In this document: one piece after another, positions 57,084-64,000 of the stretch
Layout of the letters: the number at the start of each line of letters is the position of its first letter
Numbering within the stretch: position 1 is the first letter of the stretch
Source: Shinisaurus crocodilurus
Lineage: Eukaryota; Chordata; Lepidosauria; Squamata; Shinisauridae
Length of the DNA: 64,000 nucleotides
NCBI GenBank assembly: GCA_021292165.1
Contig: CM037880.1
Location: forward strand, 24,206,051-24,270,050
Reading direction: 5' to 3'
The notes under the pieces: model-generated
Database searches by the model: none
What the model was told of the DNA's origin: nothing
The model's input: the letters and a program-made list of their open reading frames with translations, nothing else
Program-made: the position numbers and the translations under genes

Positions 57084-57600
57084 ACTTGTTCATGAAAAAT
57101 AAACCGCCCCACAGAAACTGTGCTGGGTTCGGATGACATGACAACCCACTACGACTGGTTAGCCATGGTGGGTTGTCGTTAGCAATGTAAATCGAGCAGG
57201 GCCTTACCTGCTCTTGGGGGTGCTCCAGAGCACCCCCCGCCCACTCTCGCCGCGCTCTCAATGCAAGCAGCGCCAGGGAACCGAAAGTGACATGACGGGT
57301 TCCCCGTCGCGTCACTTCTGGTTCCCTGGCACTGCGTTTTTAGCATAAAACCAAGGCAACCCAGCTTAAAACAGCCAAAAATAGCAAATCACAGCCTTCA
57401 AGCTGGGTTGCCCTGGTTTTTATGCTAAAAACGCAGCACCAGGGGAAGCGGAACTGACGCACCGGGTAACTGAAGCTCCTCAGCGCGGCGTGGATTGAGT
57501 GGCGGCCAGTTAAGTTGCGAGAGTCTCGGGGGCTGGCAAGCAGGCCGCTTTTGGCCCGCTTTCAGCCCCCTGAGACTCTTCGATCCATCCCTAGTTGTCG
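57084..57600. mobile_element. Foldback element D
   Basis: The hairpin core GCACTGCGTTTTTAGCATAA ... GGCAACCCAGCTT (57329-57367) pairs with AAGCTGGGTTGCC ... TTATGCTAAAAACGCAGCAC (57398-57439). Flanking GCGTCACTTCTGGTTCCC text is similar to elements B and C. The right end CCATCCCTAG matches the TAGGGATG-type terminus; the left end is unclear because of adjoining GGGTTCGGAT-type repeats. Confidence 0.6.
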
Positions 57601-57849
57601 TGTTGTATGAACCAGGTCACTGTCAGATCTCTTATACTGATAACCAATGCTCTATGGCCAGTACAGGAGCAACACTTTTTCCTTTCTTTTTTCTACAGAA
57701 ACTCTACTTCTGGAGCTAAGAAGAGTAGTGAAAGTTGCCAGATGAAGTATGTGCCCTACCCTTTGAATTGCTATACTTACAAACAATATACTGAAACAGT
57801 ATGCATATTTAAGAGCCTATATTTAAAATGTCATTTATTCTCTACTCAC

Positions 57850-57975
57850 CACCGAATCTTCCAATCAGAGCTCTTTGTGCAGGAAGACGTTGTACTTCTT
57901 GTATATTCCGTACAGTTGCCTCCAGATCTGTAGTCAAACGTCTTCTTTGCTCATCTAGCACCTGTAGTTTATGCT
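57850..57975 (-). CDS. Exon 4 of array, type B (42 codons)
   Basis: The acceptor TTTTGTAG precedes AG CATAAACTACAG, and the donor is G|GTGAGTAG. It encodes HKLQVLDEQRRRLTTDLEAT then VRNIQEVQRLPAQRALIGRFG. It is the nearest relative of exon 2, which lacks three of its residues. The frame is intact and phase 1 at both ends. Confidence 0.85.
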
Positions 57976-58020
57976 CTACAAAATAATTTCAGGCCTAGTC
58001 ATATCAAAATAATATATGCT

Positions 58021-58948
58021 GTTACTAAAGGGTGTACTGGATCGGTTAATGAGAAAATACTGGATTGGGTTTATTGGCAGTGCCTTCCCATTGGGATGGA
58101 AGCTGACGGAGTGGCTGGGGGCATCTGGGAGAAGCTGCTTTTGTAAGACTGAAGAATGTGGTTTTCTTACTTTAAAATTTGAGCAGAAAAATTATGTTTT
58201 TGACAGGGGGAAGATAATCGAAAGATAATTGGATGACCTTAACAAGAAGAATGGTTGTTGATTAATAGAATTGACAGAAATGGTTTAATCTATGTTAGGA
58301 GGGTTGCTGGGGTGGATATATATGGTTTAGTTTATGTTAAGAGTTTAAAGCAAGAATGGCAAATAACAAGAATGATTATTGAATATTGGGGTTTGTTGAT
58401 TATGTGGATTAGTTTATGTTCTGTATAATGAAAAATGAATACTGAAGAGGTTAGAAATTATAATATGAAGGTAACTCATTACTGTTAAAATGTATTGATC
58501 TATGTTGAAATTCAAGACTGAGAAATTAATGGAAGAAATGCAAACAAATATGGGCCTAAAATTATCGAAAGGTATAGGTGAAATGGGAAAAATATGTCGT
58601 TAAAAAGTTTGTCTCTTAGCTAAATAGGTGGAAAGAAGCTAGGGATTTTTGCTAAAAATGAGTAATTTTTTTAATATTGTTTAATTAGAAGAATTAGTAT
58701 CTATGTTTAAGGTTAAAATGATGTTTTGTGAACTTATGAGAATAAGAGTTTGACAATAGAAAAAAGAGAAATATCTTTGTAACTATAGGGTAGAGTATTT
58801 AATGTTACTTATACTTTGTTGTGGAAAAATCGGAAGTCCATTCTAGTTTAGTTTTTGTTGTTTTTGCATTGTTTCTCTGTTTTTTGCTTTTTATGTTTAT
58901 TTGGTTTTGTTTTGCTTTTCTTTCAACATAAAAAATTATGCTAAAAAT
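58021..58948. mobile_element. 928-bp insertion with 13-bp target duplication
   Basis: AATAATATATGCT occurs at 58008-58020 and 58949-58961. The duplicated intron copy at 61960-61990 lacks the insert. The insert has an AT-rich body and an A-rich right end (CATAAAAAATTATGCTAAAA). No domain was recognised; possibly a LINE 3' UTR. Confidence 0.75.
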
Positions 58949-59012
58949 AATAATATATGCTGAATTAACTACACTAAATTACAATGTGCAATTAGTATAC
59001 AATAGGTTGAAT

Positions 59013-60139
59013 CCAGATTTAGTTATAATTAGTAGACCATTGAAATCAATGGGACTTAAGATAGTCATGACTAACTTAAATGCCAATTATTTAAATGGCT
59101 CTGCTCTGACCAAGAGGCTGTTCAAACATAACAATGGTAAATCATGGGTTAATTAATCTGCGATTTGCTGCAGTGCATGTCGGGCGCGTTCCGCAGCAGT
59201 TTTGAATATTCAACCCCCAATCAGGCCGATTGGGGGTTGCTATGTGACATCTGAACCTGGAAACTATAGGTTAATTCTACTAATTGTGTAACCTAGGCCC
59301 TTCACTTGACATAGGTGGTCCCTTAGTTTGATATTGATACACTGATGCATTCAAGCAAACCTACACAGCTGACAGAGAGCTGGACACAGGAGGAGTCTGT
59401 CCATTCCATTCCCCTCCACTCCATTCCCCTTAAGGGGGCTGCCCTACAACAGGGAAAGGCGGCAGGCCTATAACTCTGTCCCTTAGCCTACTAATCTCCT
59501 CTGGCTTGAACGTATATGGACGGCAAAGCAATGTGCTGGATACGGAAGTCTGCCCCTAGTAGCTGAAGATGTATTACAGGCTTCAACCACATGGGCACAC
59601 TGGACACATTTAAATTAACTGAAATTAATTAATGTGTTTTAAAAAATAATAATGCTGAGGTGCACACCCCTTAGGTCCCCCTAGTAAGAATGCTAAGCTT
59701 TAGGCATCAAGGTTTCAAGGTCTTGGATCTATGGTGCTGATGGATGCACAGAGACACACACATCTTCTTTTATTATTATAGAGGATGATACCTATCATGA
59801 ATTTGTATTGTAATTATAATGTTGTTAGCATAAGTGAAATGACCTGTTGTAGAATTGGATCATTTATTTTAATTGATACATTATGTTTCAAAATGAATTG
59901 GTAGTAGATTGTTATTGTAATGGCACTTGGATTTGTATTGATATGATATCCTTGGGTTGTGTGGGCCACTTTGGACACTTCTGTGCGGAAGAGCAGTGTA
60001 TAAATTAAATAACAACAACAACAGTAGTAGTAAACTGCATAGACAATCTCCTACAGCAATGCAAATTCTGCTTAGCCATGACCATATACTCAATTGAAAT
60101 AAAAGGACAACTACTTATGTTTAACATTGTACCTAATTG
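59013..60139. other. Intron part absent from duplication copy 2
   Basis: It holds a MITE-like palindrome (59013-59110), a foldback piece around 59190-59250 (AACCCCCAATCAGGCCGATT GGGGGTT) and a LINE/SINE tail ending CAGTGTATAAATTAAATAAC then (AAC)n at about 60010. Copy 2 passes directly from GGTTGAATCCAG to AGCATGAAAAAT. Confidence 0.5.
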
Positions 60140-60167
60140 AAAGCATGAAAAATCACTGTATCCATAC

Positions 60168-60287
60168 CACTGATACTGCCTGGTTGAGCAGCTGCAAGAG
60201 CTTTAGCTTCTTGTAGTTCTTTCTGCTTGGATTCCAAACTTTCCAGTAACAATTGTTTCTTCCCAGATAGTTCATATAATTCTCTTC
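60168..60287 (-). CDS. Exon 3 of array, type A (40 codons)
   Basis: The exon follows a TTACAG acceptor (GA AGAGAATTA) and ends ATCAGTG|GTATGGAT. It encodes RELYELSGKKQLLLESLES and KQKELQEAKALAAAQPGSIS. It is 120 bp, phase 1 at both ends. Sequence on both sides is duplicated around exons 1 and 2, so this exon and exon 4 form one copy of a recent segmental duplication. Confidence 0.85.
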
Positions 60288-60784
60288 CTGTAAACATATA
60301 TTTTTTGGAATGATATATTGAAAAATGTTTTCAAATATCCTCTTGAGATCATCTGCATTCTTCATGCCCCCTGCCTCTAGGGGAAAAACGTGGAACCTGG
60401 AATGCAGCATGAACTGCAAGGGGCCAGAAGAGACTACACACTAACATATAATTGTAATCTACTTTGGAACCCAATCTTAGAGAAGAGGAAGAAGAGAAAG
60501 AAGATAAATACTAAAATGGATTATTTCATAGAAATTACAAACTCTTCATCTATCATTGCAACTTTTCAGCTGAATACTGGTGGGAAATGCTTTAAATGGA
60601 TAAGCACAACCAATATAGGAGAAAGTGGTCCTTAGGTATGATCTAGATTCAAAAGTATGAGACAGGTCTCCCTAGGGAGATACAATGAATAACCAGGGAG
60701 GCTGAAGCTCCTCTCAGAGGCACTGTCACTGTCTTAGTCCTCTTATACTGATAACCAGTGTTGCATAGCCAGTTCAAGAACACT

Positions 60785-61665
60785 TTCGCCCCCTTCTTCC
60801 CTCCCCATTCCTTTTTCCTTGTGTGTCGTGTCTTTTAGATTGTAAGCCTGCAGGCAGGGACTGTCTTGTTTAATTGATTATATGTAAGCTGCTGTAATGT
60901 CCGGGGCATGGGTGGTAAGGGAAGGGACTTTGGCTGGAACGCCAGGACCAGGGGATGATGGAGGCTGGAGCAGGTCAGGAGAGTACAGAGTTCAGGAGGT
61001 GGGCTGAGGTCGGTACAAGTAGCAAGCAAGGTGGGGCCAGAGGCGAAGGGCAGGTCTGGTAGGCGAACAGTGGTCAAGCACGGGTCGAGACCAAGCAGAG
61101 TCCGAGCAAGGGCCAGAGGCAAGAAGGCAGATCCAGAAGCAGACCAGGTTCAGACAAGGGCCAGAGGCAAGAAGGCAAATCCAGAAGCAGACCAGGTTCA
61201 GACAAGGGCCAGAGGCACAGGCGGGGTTGAGAGTCAGGCTAGATTCAGTCAGGTACCGGGCAGAGCAGGGCCAGAGGCTAGAGGGTAGAGGCATAGGTCT
61301 GGAATAGGTGAAGGTCGAGCACGGTCAGGCAAGAGCTGGAGCTGGTCGGTCACAGAGGGTCAGGAGCCAGCTGCAACAGCACGAGGAATCAAGTTGCTGT
61401 GGCTAAAGCTGGAGTGCTGAGGCAGCCCTTAAGTAGCCCTCCCAGCAGCTCCCAGCGGGTCTGCATTAGCAGGCCTGAGAGCAGCTGGAGGTAATGGGCC
61501 AAATCCTGAGAAGAGGGGTGCTGGCCAGGTTGCTAACTGGACAGCGGCCAACAGGTGGAGCTGTGCAACTGTGCTGGAGAAGCAGATCTTGACAGCTCCT
61601 CCGGGAGCCTTTTTGGCTGAGGAGCGGCATAAAAATATTTCAAATAAATAAATAAATAAATAAAT
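60785..61665 (+). mobile_element. LINE/SINE 3' tail split by an LTR
   Basis: TGTCTTTTAGATTGTAAGCC before 60892 continues after 61594 as TCCGGGAGCCTTTTTGGCTG then GGCATAAAAAT and (AAATA)n. The same tail is uninterrupted at about 760-870 (GTCTTTTAGATTGTAAGCCT, GGGAGCCTTTTTGGCTGACG). Confidence 0.75.
60893..61594. mobile_element. Probable solo LTR with internal tandem repeats
   Basis: It starts TGTAATGTCC and ends CTTGACA. Flanks GCTGC (60888-60892) and GCTCC (61595-61599) fit a 5-bp duplication with one mismatch. Removing the insert restores the host tail exactly. Internally, GGGCCAGAGGCAAGAAGGCA and CAGAAGCAGACCAGGTTCAG are tandemly repeated (61110-61210). Confidence 0.7.
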
Positions 61666-61821
61666 TTCTTCTATAGAAACTCTGCTTCTGGAACTAAGAA
61701 AAGGAGTGTAAGGTGCCATGTGAAATATGTGTCCGAGCCTTTGAATTGCTATACTTAGTATAATGAAACAGTATGCATATTGAAGAGCCTATATTTAAAA
61801 TGTCATTTATTTTATACTCAC

Positions 61822-61938
61822 CACCAGGTCTTCCAATAGGAGCTCTTTGTGAAGCAAGACGTTGTATATCCTGTACAGTTGCCTCCAGATCTGCAGTCAA
61901 ATGTCTTCTTTGCTTGTCTAGTTCCTGTAGTTTATGCT
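61822..61938 (-). CDS. Exon 2 of array, type B, 9 bp shorter than its siblings (39 codons)
   Basis: The acceptor TTTGTAG precedes AG CATAAACTA, and the donor is G|GTGAGTA. It encodes HKLQELDKQRRHLTADLEAT then VQDIQRLASQRAPIGRPG. Compared with the sister exon at 57850-57975 it lacks nine bases inside the QDIQ..RL segment, an in-frame three-residue deletion. The reading frame is intact. It pairs with the type A exon just upstream. Confidence 0.85.
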
Positions 61939-62016
61939 CTACAAAATAATTTCAGGCCTAGTCATATCAAAATATTAATGTATGCTGAAACGACTACACT
62001 AAATTAAAACATGCAA

Positions 62017-62117
62017 TGTACATCGCCCAGGGTTTAATTGTACATCGCCCAGGGTGGCCGGGTGACCGGCCAGATGGGCGATTGATAAATATAATAAATA
62101 AATAAAATAAAATAAAT
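62017..62117 (+). mobile_element. Short L2 3'-tail insertion
   Basis: ACATCGCCCAGGG occurs twice, then GTGGCCGGGTGACCGGCCAG, ATGGGCGATTGATAAAT and (AATAAA)n. This is the plus-strand version of the L2 terminus at 16545-16600. It is absent from the paralogous intron near 58985. Confidence 0.8.
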
Positions 62118-62168
62118 AGTATACAATAGGTTGAATCCAGAGAGCATGAAAAATAATTGTATTCCTAC

Positions 62169-62288
62169 CACTGATACTGCCTGGCTGGGTAGCTGCAAGA
62201 GTTTCAGCTTCTTGTAGTTCTTTCTTCTTCGATTCCAAACTTTCAAGCAACATTTGTTTCTTCTCAGAGAGCTCATATAATTCTCTTT
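62169..62288 (-). CDS. Exon 1 of array, type A (40 codons)
   Basis: The minus-strand acceptor ...TTTACAG precedes AA AGAGAATTA, and the exon ends ATCAGTG before GTAGGAAT. It encodes RELYELSEKKQMLLESLES followed by KKKELQEAETLAATQPGSIS. Length is 120 bp, phase 1 at both ends. It is a close relative of the exon at 60168-60287 (only scattered substitutions by eye). The downstream intron to the B partner is only about 230 bp, the shortest in the array, and contains a short L2 tail insertion. Confidence 0.85.
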
Positions 62289-62864
62289 CTGTAAACAGAT
62301 ATATTTTTTTTAATGATCCATTGAAATATGGCTTCAGATGCCCTCATTGCAAACATATATTTTGGGGGATGATCAACTGAGAAATGGTTTCAAATGTCGT
62401 CATTGCTCAGAGTCACATAACAAAGCCAGCCCATCTGCCCTTTCCCTCTTGAGGGAAGAGCATGGAACATGGACTATATATCTCTAACTGCCAGGATGTT
62501 TATGACTCTGCAGATCAATGGAGGCTGCTTTTGTGGATTGGCACCTTTACCATCAGGCAGACTCTTGAGCCCATCTGCAAACTTCCTGCCTCCTCCCTCT
62601 GGGGGCAAAATCTGGAACCTGGAATGCATTGTTAACTACCAGGGGCCAGAAGACTACACACTAACATATAATTTTAAGCTGCTTTGGAATCCAATGTTAG
62701 AGAAGAGGAAGAGAAGGAGAAAGAAGAAAGAGATTAAAAATTGATTATTTCTTATCTTTTAAATTTCTTATTCTTATTATTTGTTATCTCTTATATGGAT
62801 AAACAGTGCTCTATGTCCAGAACAGTACAGCACTTGCTTTTTTCTTCAGAAACTGTATTTCTTT

Positions 62865-63560
62865 TTTTTTTTTTAATATTTTATTAAATTTTAAAACAAT
62901 ACAAGAAAATAACATACACACATAACTAATATTGTGCTCCCATCACCATGGGACCAAACAATCCAATAACTCTATAATTGTTCATTATTCCAAAAATACA
63001 ATATATCTTGACAGGGTAAACTCCCTTTCCCCCTTTTAAACACATATTCCAAAAATAAACCCCAAATATCCTTAAAATTATTTTTCTTTAATTGACCCCT
63101 TTTGCATTTAATATTACAAGTCAACATATCATTCAAAGCCATATCCCATACTTCCTTATACCATTCATTAATAGTGAAAACTTGCTGGATTTTCCATTTC
63201 CTTGCTATCATTAGTCTACCTGCTGTTAACAAATTTATGATTAATTCTTTAACATTTTGAGAACCGATCACCTTTTCCGTTATTGTTAGCAAAGCTAGTT
63301 TAGGGCATACCTCTAAATCAACTCCAACAATTTCTGATATTTCCTCAAAAATCATTTTCCAAAAATCCATTACATTTTTACAACTCCACCACATATGAGC
63401 ATATGTACCCAATTCCTGACATCCTCGCCAACACATTGGAGAACATTTATTATCTATTCTATTTAATCTCACTGGGGTCAAATAGCATCTCCAAATTAGC
63501 TTATAAAAATTCTCTTTAATTCTTATAGACATATTTTTCAATATTCGCCTATCCCAAATC
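62865..63560 (-). mobile_element. L1 3' end, copy a
   Basis: The minus strand is open for about 190 codons of L1 ORF2 C-terminus: IRIKENFYKLIWRCYLTPVR, CWRGCQELGTYAHMWWSCKN, ITEKVIGSQNVKELI, QGDILYFWNNEQL-type ending (CQDILYFWNNEQL). It has a poly-T (poly-A on minus) at about 62865. It ends abruptly at CCTATCCCAAATC, where L1 at 43032 continues further. Confidence 0.88.
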
Positions 63561-63564
63561 TTTT

Positions 63565-64000
63565 TAAATATTTTTTATTCTTTTTTTTTTAAAAACAATA
63601 CAAAGAAAATAACATACACACATAACTAATATTGTGCTCCCACCACAATGGGACCAAACAATCCAATAACTCTATAATTGTTCATTATTCCAAAAATACA
63701 ATATATCTTGACAGGGTAAACTCCCTTTCCCCCTTTTAAACACATATTCCAAAAATAAACCCCAAATATCCTTAAAATTATTTTTCTTTAATTGACCCCT
63801 TTTGCATTTAATATTACAAGTCAACATATCATTCAAAGCCATATCCCATACTTCCTTATACCATTCAGTAATAGTGAAAACTTGCTGGATTTTCCATTTC
63901 CTTGCTATCATTAGTCTACCTGCCGTTAACAAATTTATGATTAATTCTTTAACATTTTGTGAACCGATCACCTTTTCCGTTATTGTTAGCAAAGCTAGTT
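63565..64000 (-). mobile_element. L1 3' end, copy b (runs off the window)
   Basis: 63597-64000 repeats 62896-63300 with only a few differences (for example ACCACAATGGG for ATCACCATGGG, CAGTAATAG for CATTAATAG). It has its own poly-T start. It is either a second insertion into copy a or a local duplication. Confidence 0.88.

Larger units (their letters stand above)
57612..60760. repeat. Segmental duplication, copy 1 (contains exons 3 and 4)
   Basis: Intron as well as exon sequence here is repeated at 61660-62860. Shared landmarks are the text around CTTATACTGATAACCA (57639 and 60733, again diverged at 62788), AGAAACTCTRCTTCTGG (57699, 61675), GAATTGCTATACTTA (57766, 61743), GAGCCTATATTTAAAATG (57814, 61785) and CTACACACTAACATATAAT (60433, 62652). 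Copy 1 is longer because of a 928-bp insertion (58021-58948) and about 1.1 kb (59013-60139) absent from copy 2. Confidence 0.8.
1678..62288 (-). other. Host gene body (partial): tandem exon-pair array encoding a modular coiled-coil-like protein
   Basis: Seventeen minus-strand exons are recognised by AG acceptor and GT donor borders, shared length classes and mutual sequence similarity. Every internal border is phase 1: an exon begins with two bases completing a codon and ends with one base. All junction codons are sense, giving E, K or Y. From the 5' side the order is A-B repeated six times (62288 to 9711), then five divergent exons. The A and B modules are rich in Leu, Glu, Lys and Gln with 3-4 spacing of leucines, which suggests coiled coil. 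Family knowledge: symmetric phase-1 exons can be duplicated or skipped without changing frame. No signal peptide or membrane segment is visible. Neither the start nor the stop of the gene lies in the window. I do not recognise the protein. The introns, 230 bp to about 20.6 kb, are mostly transposable elements. Confidence 0.85.
61660..62860. repeat. Segmental duplication, copy 2 (contains exons 1 and 2)
   Basis: This is the partner of the block at 57612-60760, in the same orientation. The start-of-unit signature seen at 57639 and 60733 recurs at 62788-62860, directly after the unit end and just before L1 insertions. That implies a further unit began here and continues past the window end. Copy 2 carries a short L2 tail at 62017-62117 that copy 1 lacks. 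Confidence 0.78.

Noticed and set aside
58938..59156. 72-codon plus ORF
   Set aside because: It crosses a target-site duplication and a MITE-like palindrome, so it is a chance frame.

Overview
This window looks like vertebrate nuclear DNA, most probably from a squamate reptile (a lizard-type genome). The basis is the repeat mixture: truncated L1, L2 and CR1 LINEs, a further LINE family (called LINE-V here), DIRS-type tyrosine-recombinase retrotransposons, a Tc1-like transposon, hAT elements, tRNA-derived SINEs and many palindromic MITEs. Spliced exons have consensus GT/AG borders, and there is no bacterial-style gene packing. The species call is an inference from repeat content, since no search could be run.

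The only host gene I can support lies on the minus strand and fills the window (about 62288 down to 1678). It is a set of 17 short exons, 96 to 126 bp, read from high to low coordinate. All but one keep an open frame, and every intron splits a codon after its first base (phase 1). From 62288 to 9711 the exons alternate strictly between two related types. Type A has 40 codons with a core like ELS..K..LLE.LES..KELQ.A..LAA.QPDSIS. Type B has 39 to 42 codons with a core like KLQEL.EQRR.LT..L.A..QD.Q. Six A-B pairs can be read, followed by five more divergent exons (7472 to 1678). Composition and spacing suggest a modular coiled-coil protein of roughly 80 residues per pair, grown by exon-pair duplication. 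The gene continues beyond both window ends and I do not recognise its name. One B exon (42150-42271) carries a one-base deletion. The two pairs at 57.6-62.9 kb also share intron sequence, so that duplication is relatively recent.

Almost everything else is transposable-element sequence in the introns. 0.5-1.6 kb: L2 fragment; 1.8-2.0 kb: SINE; 4.2-5.8 kb: Tc1 element; 8.9-9.2 kb: Ty3/gypsy pol scrap; 11.2-13.9 kb: hAT element with a perfect 8-bp target duplication, carrying GC-rich repeats, a MIR-like SINE and a 46-bp perfect palindrome; 16.5-18.9 kb: L2 end and foldback elements; 19.3-21.4 kb: L2; 21.4-24.3 kb: DIRS copy 2. 24.3-35.3 kb is a three-level nest: LINE-V interrupted by a CR1, which is interrupted by a 6.25-kb DIRS element (27335-33588). 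That DIRS has inverted terminal repeats, an internal complementary region and a 1.6-kb minisatellite in gag. 35.3-41.8 kb: solo LTR, TA-flanked MITEs, a second hAT and foldback elements; 42.5-46.3 kb: second LINE-V with a nested L1; 46.3-47.5 kb: DIRS recombinase fragment; 47.8-48.1 kb: SINE and CR1 scrap; 54.4-56.1 kb: L1; 57-62 kb: foldback element, solo LTR and small insertions; 62.9-64.0 kb: two nearly identical L1 3' ends.

The main biological interest is the exon-pair array itself and how TE insertions have inflated its introns without breaking the alternating A-B order. The second interest is the DIRS element, whose terminal architecture can be read directly. No ncRNA gene, CRISPR array or promoter could be supported.
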